DNA of 64,000 nucleotides from JAGNRR01 sp964409905 (GCA_964409905.1 CAYPET010000001.1:186001-250000); one strand, 5' to 3'. Positions 53,516-62,146 are shown, counted from the stretch's first letter. Notes: generated from the letters alone by a model not told the origin. Translations and numbers: made by a program.

Positions 53516-53548
53516 AAGGCGTCCTGAATCATTTTCAGGGCGCCTTTG
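53516..53548 (+). terminator. Terminator of iscS
   Basis: Stem AAGGCGTCCTGAA/TTCAGGGCGCCTT with one G-T pair, then TTTG. Located 17 bases after the iscS stop. Confidence 0.8.
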
Positions 53549-53563
53549 TTTATATAATAATAT

Positions 53564-53571
53564 TACTTTTG
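53564..53571 (+). promoter_or_regulatory. TAnnTTTG -7 box for prfA
   Basis: TACTTTTG ending 11 bases before ATG 53583. Confidence 0.4.
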
Positions 53572-53582
53572 AAAACGATTTT

Positions 53583-54653
53583 ATGTTAGATAAGTTAGAA
53601 GCCATAAAAGCCAAATTTGATGATATTGGCGTTTCGCTCACCAATCCGGATGTGGTTGCTGATCAAAAAAAATTTATGGCGTTGAGCAAGGAGTACAGTA
53701 AGCTGGAAAAAATTGTAAAAAAATACCAGGAGTATAAAAAATGCCTGGAAACGCTGGAGTTTACCAAAGACATTTTAAAAGAAGAGCAAGACGAAGAGCT
53801 GCGCGAACTCGCCAAGGCCGATCTGGCACCTTTGGAAGAGCAAAAAGAACAACTGGAATCTACCATACAGCAAATGCTCATACCTAAAGACCCGCAGGAT
53901 GAGAAAAATGTAGTATTGGAAATCCGAGCTGGTACCGGAGGCGATGAAGCCAGTATTTTTGCAGGCGACCTCGTGCGCATGTATATCAAGTATGCCGAAA
54001 AACAAGGTTGGAAGGTAGAAATGCTTTCTTCTAACGAAGGAACGTCGGGTGGATATAAGGAAGCCATTCTGCAAATCAGCGGCGACGATGTGTATGGCAC
54101 ACTGAAATACGAAAGTGGCGTGCATCGCGTGCAGCGTGTACCGGCCACCGAAACACAAGGCCGGGTGCACACCTCTGCTGCTACCGTGGCGGCCATGCCC
54201 GAAGCCGATGAAGTGGATTTTGAATTGAAGGAGAACGACGTGAAAATGGAAACATCACGCAGTGGTGGTGCCGGTGGTCAAAACGTGAACAAGGTGGAAA
54301 CAAAGGTAATGCTTACACACATTCCTACGGGTGAAGTTGTGATATGTCAGGTAGAAAGGACACAGCTGGGCAACAAACTGCGTGCGATGGAAATGCTGCG
54401 CTCAAAACTCTATGAGGCTGAAGTACGCAAGCATGAAGAAGCCATTGCCAGTCAACGTAAAACACTGGTCAGCACCGGTGACAGGTCAGCAAAAATCCGC
54501 ACCTACAACTGGCCACAAGGTCGTATCACCGACCATCGCATTGGTAAAACCATGTATAATCTGGACGCCTTTATTAATGGGGATATACAGGAAATGATTG
54601 ATGCTCTGATGTTTGCAGAGAATGCCGAAAAAATGAAGGCAGGACAAAACTAA
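53583..54653 (+). CDS. prfA: Peptide chain release factor 1
   Basis: A 356-residue class I release factor that ends translation at UAA and UAG. The stop-codon recognition tripeptide PAT is at 187-189 (VQRVPATETQG), which marks RF1 rather than RF2 (SPF). GGQ at 231-233 (GGAGGQNVNKVET) enters the peptidyl-transferase centre and hydrolyses the ester bond. Length and N-terminal coiled coil are typical. Its stop is 10 bases from the convergent desaturase gene. Confidence 0.97.
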   Translation: MLDKLEAIKAKFDDIGVSLTNPDVVADQKKFMALSKEYSKLEKIVKKYQEYKKCLETLEFTKDILKEEQDEELRELAKADLAPLEEQKEQLESTIQQMLIPKDPQDEKNVVLEIRAGTGGDEASIFAGDLVRMYIKYAEKQGWKVEMLSSNEGTSGGYKEAILQISGDDVYGTLKYESGVHRVQRVPATETQGRVHTSAATVAAMPEADEVDFELKENDVKMETSRSGGAGGQNVNKVETKVMLTHIPTGEVVICQVERTQLGNKLRAMEMLRSKLYEAEVRKHEEAIASQRKTLVSTGDRSAKIRTYNWPQGRITDHRIGKTMYNLDAFINGDIQEMIDALMFAENAEKMKAGQN

Positions 54654-54663
54654 AGACAGTAAA

Positions 54664-55641
54664 CTAGTAGGCCAGCCATTTAAACTGATATTGTTTTTCG
54701 GGTATTTTGATGCGCTCCGATATTTTTTCTAGTCGGTCCGGAAGGCCCATTAAAAAATCACGGGCTCGTTCTGCCTGATCAGTAAGCCCATTGATTTTGT
54801 CTATTGCCCATTCATTGTTCAGGTGACGAAAAATATCGACATAGTCTTGTGAGGTGTACACCATTTTGCGCTGTGCCGCATCAGAAAAATGCTTAAACAA
54901 TTCGCCAATCTGGCCGCCTGTTTCGCGCATAAAATGTGCAGGCATTACAATTTTTTTGCGCATCATATCTTCAAAGGCAAGCATCATTTCACTAGGGTCC
55001 ACTTCAAAAATGCGTTTGATAAAATGTTGGTAGGCTTTTGCATGTCGGGCTTCGTCAGCGGCTATGGTACCGTTGATTTTAGCCAACAGTTGATTGCCTG
55101 ATTTTTTGACAAGGCCGGCCACACGCCGATGCGAAATATTAGTAGCCATCTCCTGAAAACTAGTGTACACAAAATTGCGGTATGGGTCATAGCCTGTGCC
55201 AATATCATGCCCATCGTTGATTAAGTGCTGGGTGGATATTTCAAACTCGCGCATATTCACGCGGCCACTCAAATACAAATATCGATTCAGCAAATCGCCA
55301 TGTCGATTTTCTTCGGCCGTCCAGGCTCTCACCCATCGCGACCACCCATTATTACTTTCCTGGTCTACACCATCTACACGCATCAACCATGACTCATATG
55401 ATGGCAAGGCTTCTTCGGTAATGGTGTCACCAATCAATACAGCAAATAAATCGTAATCCATCTCTTTGGCCAGCTCTTGAATTTCTTTTACTTCTTCAAA
55501 AAAACTTTCTTTGCTCGAATCGGGTAATAAGTCTGATGGTTGCCAGTTTTCCTCTATTGGTTTGAGGTAAGTGGTCATAAATTCATCAATTGATTTTTCA
55601 ATCAATTGCATCACTTCTAGTCGTACGTTGGATAGTTTCAA
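54664..55641 (-). CDS. Acyl-[acyl-carrier-protein] desaturase
   Basis: A 325-residue soluble diiron enzyme that introduces a double bond into acyl-ACP, used for unsaturated fatty acid synthesis. The two EExxH/DExRH motifs are EENRHGD (about 110-116) and DEARHAKAY (about 196-204). The surrounding NWQPSDLLPDSS near 32-43 and FAVLIGDTITEEALP near 66-80 match the plastid/bacterial acyl-ACP desaturase family. The start is TTG 55641 (RLEVM conserved N-terminus); ATG 55611 is a less likely alternative. A near-match -7 box (TACTTTTA) ends 4 bases upstream. The electron-donating ferredoxin is not in the window. Confidence 0.92.
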   Translation of the reverse strand: MKLSNVRLEVMQLIEKSIDEFMTTYLKPIEENWQPSDLLPDSSKESFFEEVKEIQELAKEMDYDLFAVLIGDTITEEALPSYESWLMRVDGVDQESNNGWSRWVRAWTAEENRHGDLLNRYLYLSGRVNMREFEISTQHLINDGHDIGTGYDPYRNFVYTSFQEMATNISHRRVAGLVKKSGNQLLAKINGTIAADEARHAKAYQHFIKRIFEVDPSEMMLAFEDMMRKKIVMPAHFMRETGGQIGELFKHFSDAAQRKMVYTSQDYVDIFRHLNNEWAIDKINGLTDQAERARDFLMGLPDRLEKISERIKIPEKQYQFKWLAY

Positions 55642-55754
55642 GCTATAAAAGTACGTCGGGAAATTGCTGAAAGAAAATGAAAATACTTTTTACTCGAAAT
55701 TTTAAATAATCTGTACGAGTGGAATTAATGCGGCAATGATGTACTTTTATGTTG

Positions 55755-56189
55755 ATGATAACGGCGCGATATAAAACCCTGGCTTGGATTGCGATTGGCT
55801 TATTGCCGGTGTTGTCGTGTAGTAAATCATCGAATGTAAACGACAATCCGCCGGGAGAAACACTACTGACTGTCACGACCAAACGGGTGCAGCAGAAATG
55901 GAATCTTGACCGCTTCGTTAATTACGAAACTCTTGGCACCCAAGAGTTTCATGATACGATATATGGCCAAGCGGGAGATTATTTTCATTTTAATACCGAT
56001 AACCGCGCCTTTTCTTTTTGGGATGGCGTGTATGATACGGTATCGTATTTGGTAGTCGACCCAACACATTTGAAATATGGCGGTGATACTTTTTTAATTC
56101 AAACACTCACCAATGCTGAGTTTGTATTGCAACGCAGCGGCGCAACAGATACATCCTCTTTTGACCATCAACTATACCTCAGTAAATAA
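55755..56189 (+). CDS. Small lipoprotein, lipocalin-like
   Basis: A 144-residue lipoprotein (signal YKTLAWIAIGLLPVLSC, Cys about 22). The mature part contains QQKWNLDRFVNYE, FHFNTDNRAFSFWDGVYDTVSY and FLIQTLTNAEFVLQR, a strand pattern like the lipocalin-related lipoproteins common in Bacteroidota. No catalytic residues. ATG 55755 is chosen, just after a near -7 box (TACTTTTA, 55742-55749); ATG 55749 is possible. Transcribed divergently from the desaturase gene, with about 110 bases between. Confidence 0.6.
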   Translation: MITARYKTLAWIAIGLLPVLSCSKSSNVNDNPPGETLLTVTTKRVQQKWNLDRFVNYETLGTQEFHDTIYGQAGDYFHFNTDNRAFSFWDGVYDTVSYLVVDPTHLKYGGDTFLIQTLTNAEFVLQRSGATDTSSFDHQLYLSK

Positions 56190-56205
56190 AAAGGGTTTGG
56201 ATATC

Positions 56206-56235
56206 AAAAAAAATGGCCGACATAGAGTCGGCCAA
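56206..56235 (-). terminator. Terminator of the dipeptidyl peptidase gene
   Basis: Minus strand: TGGCCGAC, five-base loop, GTCGGCCA, followed by eight T. Ends 21 bases after the M49 stop. Confidence 0.85.
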
Positions 56236-56256
56236 TATTCTACGTTTATTTGGTGT

Positions 56257-58296
56257 TTAATTCATTACCGGCAGAAAAGCATATTGTTTACCATACTCCA
56301 TCATTTGTGCAAAAAACGATTTCGGGTAGGTGACACTCACTTTGCTAATCTTGTCGCCGTTCATGGTAGCTACTAATTTGGGTTGTATAAAACCGCTGTA
56401 TGGTTTTGATTTCAGTTTTGCATAGCGTTCCAACACTTCCTTGTGAAGTGTCTGGTCTACTTTGACGCCATAGGTTTCTACCAGGGCTTTGCCTGCGGCA
56501 TAATCCCCTTCTGATTTAATGCGTTGTATTTCGCGCAATAATTCACCAAAAAGAGTACGCAATTTATCGTAGTCATTAATTTTCACATAGCTTTTATCGC
56601 CAACTTTATACCATTCAATCACATTATCTGCTTTGCCTTTTTCATATACCCAGGCAGCGTTTAGTTGTCTGTTGCGCATATGAGCCTCTTCGATATTATC
56701 ACCTAGTTTGAGGCGTACTAATTGTGTCATTAGGCCATTGCGGATGTACGAGTCATATTCGGCCTTGCCAACTTCTATGCTGGGCATCACCCCAATGTCG
56801 ACCAGTTTTTGATCGGTGATGTAGTACAATGCCACTAGGTCAGCACGGGCTTCTTCTAAACAGCTGGCATAGGTTTTCAATGTCTTATCAGTGGTTTCCA
56901 CGCCGGGGTTGATTTGCCCACTCGCATGCCCTATACATTCGTGCATGTCAGTGTGTAGCTTGCTCCCTAAGGCGCCATGTTTTTTGGCACGAGATACTAT
57001 TTCAGGACGGTTTTCAAACTCTTCCAAAAAGCCACTTTTCTTTTTTACAGCATCGTAAGCATCTACAATGTTGCCCAGATTAACCGATTTACTGCCGTGG
57101 TTTTTCCGTATCCAGTCCGCATTGGGCAGGTTGATACCAATAGGCGTGCTGGGCGCAGCATCGCCGCTTTCAACCACCGCGTTTATTACTTTAGCGTTAA
57201 TGCCCACAACATTTTTCTTTTTATGTTCTTCTATCAATGGCGAGTTATCTTCAAACCACTGAGCGTTTTGTGAAATGGTTGCAATACGCTTCGAGGTTTC
57301 TACATCTTTTACGTTCACCACGCTTTCAAAGCTGCCTTTAATACCGATGGCATCAAGGTATACTTCTATAAAGCCGTTGATAAAATCAATGGAGCTGCTG
57401 GTGTCTTGCACCCAGGCAATACTGTAGTCGTCAAAGTCTTTCAGGTCACCACTTTTGTAATATTTCACCAAGAGGTCAATGTGTTTTTTCTGTGCAATAT
57501 TTTCGGCCACGGTGCTTGCTTTTTCCAACCAGTATACTATTTTTTCTATTGCGCCCGAGTACATACCGCCAACTTTCCATACACGCTCAACAATCTTCCC
57601 GTTGGAATCTTTCATCAGTTTGGTGTTCAACCCCCAGCTTGGCTGATTGCCTGTGCTGGGAAAATTGGCGTAATAAGCTTCAACTTCTTTTTGGGTGACG
57701 CCTTCATAAAAATTGTTGGCACTCTGTGCTACGTTGTCTACATCGGCATCCTGATTCACACATTTGGGTTCAAAGTTAATGTCGAACATGACGGTTTTCA
57801 TGCGTGTCAAAAAGCTGTCTAGGTCTTCACCATTGCTTAAAGGAAAACCGTTGGGGTCACTTTCTTTGGCAATTTGTGTAAAATATTCATATGAACATTC
57901 AGGTATAAATTTTTCGTTGCCATAGTGATGGAAGTAGCCGTTGCTAAACCAAAACCGCCCGCAATATTCTTCAAATTTTTTCCAGTCGGCATTGCTTTTA
58001 TCACCCTTGTATGTGCCATAGATGTTTTCAATGGTTTTACGCACAGTGAGGCCATACTTGCTTTTTTGGTCATAAATAATATCGCGTCCGCTCAGTGCAG
58101 CTTCATACAAATAATACAACAGTTCTTGTTGTTTGGGGCTAAGTTCTTCCCAGCCCGGTATTTGATAGCGCAATATTTGCAGGTCGGCAAATTCTTCGGC
58201 CTCTACTTCAAAGCCGGCCAGAGAGCCGCTTTTGTTGGAGGTATTACAACTCCAGATAGCCAGCGGGATGAATAGGAATAAAAGAAATCGTTTCAT
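56257..58296 (-). CDS. Dipeptidyl peptidase III (family M49) lipoprotein
   Basis: A 679-residue lipoprotein (signal FLLFLFIPLAIWSC, Cys17). The zinc site is HECIGH at 452-457, the M49 form HExxGH, with the third ligand in EEARAD at 481-486. QINPGVETTDKTLKTYASCL lies between them. M49 enzymes remove dipeptides from the N-terminus of short peptides. Most bacterial members are cytosolic; the lipid anchor here suggests a periplasmic or outer-membrane location. No peptide transporter is adjacent. Length normal for the family. Confidence 0.92.
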   Translation of the reverse strand: MKRFLLFLFIPLAIWSCNTSNKSGSLAGFEVEAEEFADLQILRYQIPGWEELSPKQQELLYYLYEAALSGRDIIYDQKSKYGLTVRKTIENIYGTYKGDKSNADWKKFEEYCGRFWFSNGYFHHYGNEKFIPECSYEYFTQIAKESDPNGFPLSNGEDLDSFLTRMKTVMFDINFEPKCVNQDADVDNVAQSANNFYEGVTQKEVEAYYANFPSTGNQPSWGLNTKLMKDSNGKIVERVWKVGGMYSGAIEKIVYWLEKASTVAENIAQKKHIDLLVKYYKSGDLKDFDDYSIAWVQDTSSSIDFINGFIEVYLDAIGIKGSFESVVNVKDVETSKRIATISQNAQWFEDNSPLIEEHKKKNVVGINAKVINAVVESGDAAPSTPIGINLPNADWIRKNHGSKSVNLGNIVDAYDAVKKKSGFLEEFENRPEIVSRAKKHGALGSKLHTDMHECIGHASGQINPGVETTDKTLKTYASCLEEARADLVALYYITDQKLVDIGVMPSIEVGKAEYDSYIRNGLMTQLVRLKLGDNIEEAHMRNRQLNAAWVYEKGKADNVIEWYKVGDKSYVKINDYDKLRTLFGELLREIQRIKSEGDYAAGKALVETYGVKVDQTLHKEVLERYAKLKSKPYSGFIQPKLVATMNGDKISKVSVTYPKSFFAQMMEYGKQYAFLPVMN

Positions 58297-58443
58297 GTGG
58301 TATAATTATTTTGTTGAATGAGTTGGTAAAGGTAGCAATTTCATTTTGTTATCTCATGGCATCGGTATTGGACAATGAAAGTATCGGCAAGCCCATTCAA
58401 AAAAACTATGTGCCATCTAAGGGTGCTATACCAAAAACAATTT

Positions 58444-58451
58444 TACATTTG
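58444..58451 (+). promoter_or_regulatory. TAnnTTTG -7 box for the DUF5606 gene
   Basis: TACATTTG ending 7 bases before ATG 58459; it lies inside a longer reading from 58375 and decides the start. Confidence 0.5.
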
Positions 58452-58458
58452 TCACCTT

Positions 58459-58917
58459 ATGAAATTTAGCGATTTAGTTTCGATATCAGGCTTGAGTGGT
58501 TTGTATCAGTTATTGGGCACCAAATCTGATGGTGCTATCGTCAAAAATTTTGATGATGACAAAACCTTGTTTATCTCAGCAAGAAAACACGAGGTGACAC
58601 CGCTCGAAAGTATTGAGGTATACACCCAGACGGATAATGTGCCGCTTTCAAGCGTGTTCAGTACGTTTAAAAAAAATAGCAGCGGTGTAGACACAACCGA
58701 TTTACATAAAAAAGGCAATGAGGTGATTAAAACCACCTTTGAAAAGTTGTTTCCTGAATATGATCAGCAGCGGGTGTACATCAGTGATATGAAAAAAATG
58801 CTCAAGTGGTATGGCATTCTGGAAAAACTGAATTTGCTCGATACCTTAGACGAGCCTGCAGCCGAAGATGCTGAAGAGAAAGAAGCAGAAAGAAATTTGA
58901 AAACTGATAAGGCATAA
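58459..58917 (+). CDS. DUF5606 domain protein
   Basis: A 152-residue soluble protein. MKFSDLVSISGLSGLYQLLG is the characteristic N-terminus of DUF5606, followed by a strand-rich half (GAIVKNFDDDKTLFISARKHEVTPL) and a helical middle; the last 20 residues are acidic and low-complexity. The fold resembles small RNA- or nucleotide-binding domains only vaguely and the function is unknown. The shorter start is favoured by the promoter box. It precedes gcvH by 31 bases, so the two may be cotranscribed. Confidence 0.82.
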   Translation: MKFSDLVSISGLSGLYQLLGTKSDGAIVKNFDDDKTLFISARKHEVTPLESIEVYTQTDNVPLSSVFSTFKKNSSGVDTTDLHKKGNEVIKTTFEKLFPEYDQQRVYISDMKKMLKWYGILEKLNLLDTLDEPAAEDAEEKEAERNLKTDKA

Positions 58918-58948
58918 TATATATTTACAACTCCTTAAAGCAGAAAAC

Positions 58949-59326
58949 ATGAACATACCAGCAGATTTAAAATATACAATAGAACACGAATGGGTGCGTG
59001 TGGATGGCAATATTGCCACCATAGGCATCACCGACTTTGCCCAAGGCGAATTAGGCGATATTGTTTTTGTCGATGTGGACACGATTGGCAAAGAGGTAGG
59101 CAAAGATGAAGTCTTCGGCTCGGTAGAAGCGGTAAAGACGGTTTCAGATTTATTCATGCCGCTTAGCGGTGAGGTACTCGAGTTGAATGCTGAGCTCGAT
59201 GGCGCTCCCGAAAAGGTGAATGCAGACCCCTATGGCGAAGGATGGATGGTAAAAGTAAAAATCAGCGACGCAAGCCAATTGGCCGATTTGATGGACGCTG
59301 CGGCTTACGAAGCACACGTTAGTTAA
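58949..59326 (+). CDS. gcvH: Glycine cleavage system H protein
   Basis: A 125-residue lipoyl carrier of the glycine cleavage complex, moving the aminomethyl group between the P and T proteins. The lipoylation site is Lys63 in GSVEAVKTVSDLFMPLSGEV, and YTIEHEWVRVDGNIATIGIT at the N-terminus is typical. gcvP and gcvT are elsewhere. It follows the DUF5606 gene and is closed by a strong terminator. Confidence 0.96.
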   Translation: MNIPADLKYTIEHEWVRVDGNIATIGITDFAQGELGDIVFVDVDTIGKEVGKDEVFGSVEAVKTVSDLFMPLSGEVLELNAELDGAPEKVNADPYGEGWMVKVKISDASQLADLMDAAAYEAHVS

Positions 59327-59350
59327 TCTTCACGATTTTAGTTCATATAC

Positions 59351-59380
59351 ATCCCGTCACGCTTGCGCGACGGGATTTTT
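59351..59380 (+). terminator. Terminator of gcvH
   Basis: Stem ATCCCGTC...GACGGGAT enclosing an inner CGC/GCG pairing, followed by TTTTTATTTC. It ends 11 bases before ATG 59391. Confidence 0.85.
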
Positions 59381-59390
59381 ATTTCTTAGC

Positions 59391-59789
59391 ATGAAGCACG
59401 CATCAACAAACAGATTGTTACACATGGCAGCATCTGTGCTATGGACAATCCTCATTTTTGTAGGTTGTTCACTTCCGGGCAAAGATTTGCCGCCGGTGTC
59501 AATGTTTGATCATTTCGACAAAGTGGTTCATTTTGTGTTCTTCTTTGTCTTTGCATTGCTTTGGTTGGGTGTTTTTGTTGAGCCTAAACAAGCCTACCGT
59601 TGGCAGCATGTGGTTTGGGTATTGGTGACTTCATTGGGGTATGGCTTGCTGCTGGAGTATTATCAGTTGTTTTTTGTGGCAGGCAGGTCGTGGGATGTTT
59701 GGGATGCAGTGGCTGATGGTATAGGCGGGTTGCTGGGCGGTCTTTTTGCCAAAAATTGGCGTAACTTCGCCATCCGAAAGGGTGTATAA
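59391..59789 (+). CDS. VanZ-like membrane protein
   Basis: A 132-residue protein with four hydrophobic segments. SVLWTILIFVGCSLPGKDLP near 14-33, DHFDKVVHFVFFFVFALLWLG near 40-60, and the later LLLEYYQLFFVAGRSWDVWDAVADGIGGLLG match the VanZ-like family (conserved D...H and E..Q...R..D.WD motif). The role of most members is unknown; VanZ itself alters teicoplanin sensitivity. The mnmG start is 11 bases downstream, so the two are probably in one transcript. Confidence 0.85.
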   Translation: MKHASTNRLLHMAASVLWTILIFVGCSLPGKDLPPVSMFDHFDKVVHFVFFFVFALLWLGVFVEPKQAYRWQHVVWVLVTSLGYGLLLEYYQLFFVAGRSWDVWDAVADGIGGLLGGLFAKNWRNFAIRKGV

Positions 59790-59800
59790 TTTATTAACAA

Positions 59801-61678
59801 TTGAATAACAAATACGACATCATCATTGCCGGTGGAGGTCATGCGGGTTGTGAGGCTGCAGCTGCGGCTGCCAATATGGGTAGTAAGGTACTGCTCATTA
59901 CCATGAACATGCAAACGATAGCTTCCATGAGTTGCAATCCGGCCATGGGTGGCATAGCCAAAGGTCAGATTGTTCGGGAGATTGATGCCATGGGTGGCTA
60001 CTCGGGCATTGTATCTGACGAAAGCATGATTCAGTTTCGTATGCTCAACAGATCCAAAGGCCCGGCCATGTGGAGCCCGCGTACTCAAAACGATCGGGTG
60101 TTGTTTGCTATCAAGTGGCGCGAAAAGCTTGAAGCCATACCCAATCTCGATATGTGGCAGGATATGGTAACGGGTATTCATGTTTCACGTGGAACAAATG
60201 GTGAAACGGTGATTACAGGAGTGAAAACACAATTGGGCATGGATTTTTATGCAAGTGCAGTTGTGCTCACTTCCGGTACTTTTCTGAATGGCGTGATTCA
60301 TATTGGCACCAAAAATTTCGGTGGTGGCCGTATGGGCGAAAAAGGTGCTACAGGCATAACGGAACAATTAGTGTCTTTGGGTTTTGAGGCAGATAGGCTG
60401 AAAACAGGAACGCCCCCACGCATTGATGGTCGCAGCTTAGATTATTCCAAATTTGAAATTCAAGAAGGCGATGAAGAAATTGTGGGCTTTTCGTATCTCG
60501 ATACGCCCAAGCCTCTCGAACAACGACCTTGTCACATTGCCTATACCAATACGCAGGTGCACGATATCCTGCGCGTAGGCTTTGGTGACTCGCCCATGTT
60601 TACCGGCCGCATACAAGGCACAGGCCCCCGCTATTGCCCCAGTATAGAAGATAAAATTGACCGCTTTGCCGATAAAGATCGCCACCAACTGTTTATTGAG
60701 CCCGAAGGCTGGAACACGATAGAAATTTATCTGAATGGTTTTTCTACTTCGCTATCCGAAGAGGTGCAATATGAAGCCCTGACAAAGATACCAGGCTTTG
60801 AACAAGTTAAACTATTTCGCCCGGGCTATGCCATTGAATATGATTATTTCCCACCCACCCAGCTGCAATATAATCTGGAGACCAAACTGGTCAAACGGTT
60901 GTTTTTTGCAGGTCAGATAAATGGCACTACGGGTTATGAAGAAGCGGCTTGTCAGGGATTGATAGCCGGCATCAACGCCCATCGGGCCGTACGCAATGAA
61001 GCACCCTTTACGCTGGGTCGTGACGAAGCTTATATTGGCGTATTGATAGACGATCTGATTAACAAAGGCACCGACGAGCCCTACCGCATGTTTACCTCGC
61101 GGGCTGAGTTTCGTACCCTACTGCGGCAAGATAATGCCGACCTCCGCCTGACGCCCATAGCCCATGCATTAGGTCTGGCTTCTGACGAACGCCTGGAGCA
61201 GGTAAACAAAAAAGAAGCCGACATCAACAGTACCAAAAAGGTGTTTGAAAAAATACGCCTACGCCCCGACGATGTAAATGATTACCTCAGCAGCCTGGAT
61301 TCTACGCCCTTGAAGGAGCATTTTACTATCAAAAAAATATTGTGCCGACCCGAAATTAGCCTGACTCATTTGGAGGTGGCATCCGCTACTGTGCGCGAAC
61401 TGTGTAAGGGTGTTTCACGTGAAACATTGCAACAGGTAGAAATACAATTTAAGTACGAAACCTACATCCTCAAGGAGCGGGAGCTGGCTGATAAAGCAAA
61501 AAAACTGGAAGACCTGATCATTCCGGATAGTTTTGATTTTAATAAACTGCCATCCTTATCTATCGAAAGCCGCCAAAAATTCAATAAAATACGCCCGCGC
61601 ACACTGGGGCAGGCAAGCCGCATCAGCGGGGTAAACCCTACCGATATTCAGATATTGATGGTGTATATAGGGCGCTAA
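59801..61678 (+). CDS. mnmG: tRNA uridine-5-carboxymethylaminomethyl modification enzyme MnmG
   Basis: A 625-residue FAD protein that, with MnmE, modifies the wobble uridine of several tRNAs. IIIAGGGHAGCEAAAAAANMG at 7-27 is the FAD site; MSCNPAMGGIAKGQIVREID, GLKTGTPPR-like DRLKTGTPPRIDGRSL and FFAGQINGTTGYEEAACQGL are highly conserved. The C-terminal helical tRNA-binding domain is complete. The start is TTG 59801: no ATG is in frame before the FAD motif. A short hairpin (GGCGCT/AGCGCC) spans the stop codon. Confidence 0.95.
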   Translation: MNNKYDIIIAGGGHAGCEAAAAAANMGSKVLLITMNMQTIASMSCNPAMGGIAKGQIVREIDAMGGYSGIVSDESMIQFRMLNRSKGPAMWSPRTQNDRVLFAIKWREKLEAIPNLDMWQDMVTGIHVSRGTNGETVITGVKTQLGMDFYASAVVLTSGTFLNGVIHIGTKNFGGGRMGEKGATGITEQLVSLGFEADRLKTGTPPRIDGRSLDYSKFEIQEGDEEIVGFSYLDTPKPLEQRPCHIAYTNTQVHDILRVGFGDSPMFTGRIQGTGPRYCPSIEDKIDRFADKDRHQLFIEPEGWNTIEIYLNGFSTSLSEEVQYEALTKIPGFEQVKLFRPGYAIEYDYFPPTQLQYNLETKLVKRLFFAGQINGTTGYEEAACQGLIAGINAHRAVRNEAPFTLGRDEAYIGVLIDDLINKGTDEPYRMFTSRAEFRTLLRQDNADLRLTPIAHALGLASDERLEQVNKKEADINSTKKVFEKIRLRPDDVNDYLSSLDSTPLKEHFTIKKILCRPEISLTHLEVASATVRELCKGVSRETLQQVEIQFKYETYILKERELADKAKKLEDLIIPDSFDFNKLPSLSIESRQKFNKIRPRTLGQASRISGVNPTDIQILMVYIGR

Positions 61679-62051
61679 TGAGCGCCATTTCGGCGGCAAA
61701 AGACCGTAGCGGTATAAAAATTGGCCCAAAATTTATTCCACAGGGGCAAAATTAGCCCATTATTTTACAAAATATGTACAAAGGCCCTGCCGCAAGGCTA
61801 AAAAACGATGCCCATCAGCAGTGAAAAACAGGCCAATAAATGCCAATTTTTTTAATGTTAATAAGTGCCCAAAACGGCTCTTTTCTGCCTACCGAATGAG
61901 TTGCTACAAAGTCCCTAAAACACTCTTGAACGCTTACTTTTTAGCTAAAAAGAAAATAAAAAAGAAATTACCGAAAAATCGCCCGTAATGCACTCAAAAA
62001 CAAGAATATAAATATAATGAAAAAATTAATAATAAAATTTGTGGATAAAAC
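61679..62051. other. AT-rich region after mnmG with a consensus DnaA box
   Basis: No gene here. It contains an exact DnaA box on the minus strand (TGTGGATAA, 62040-62048) and a box with one inserted base (TTATTCCACA, 61733-61742), in very AT-rich sequence. mnmG often lies near oriC in bacteria, so this is noted, but one exact box is not proof of an origin. Confidence 0.35.
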
Positions 62052-62082
62052 TTGCAAAACTCAAATGTTCGACCTATTTTCG
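62052..62082 (+). promoter_or_regulatory. Promoter of the SprB-repeat protein gene
   Basis: TTG (62052-62054), 20 bases, TATTTTCG (62075-62082), one mismatch to the -7 consensus. The transcript would have a leader of about 58 bases before ATG 62147. Confidence 0.55.
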
Positions 62083-62146
62083 CTTGGATTTAACGTTATG
62101 TAAAATAGCCTAACGGACAATTAAAGCCTATTTATAATTAGAAATT

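Noticed and set aside
59663..60181. 172-residue leftward frame opposite mnmG
   Set aside because: Shadow of mnmG and the VanZ-like gene; no recognisable protein.
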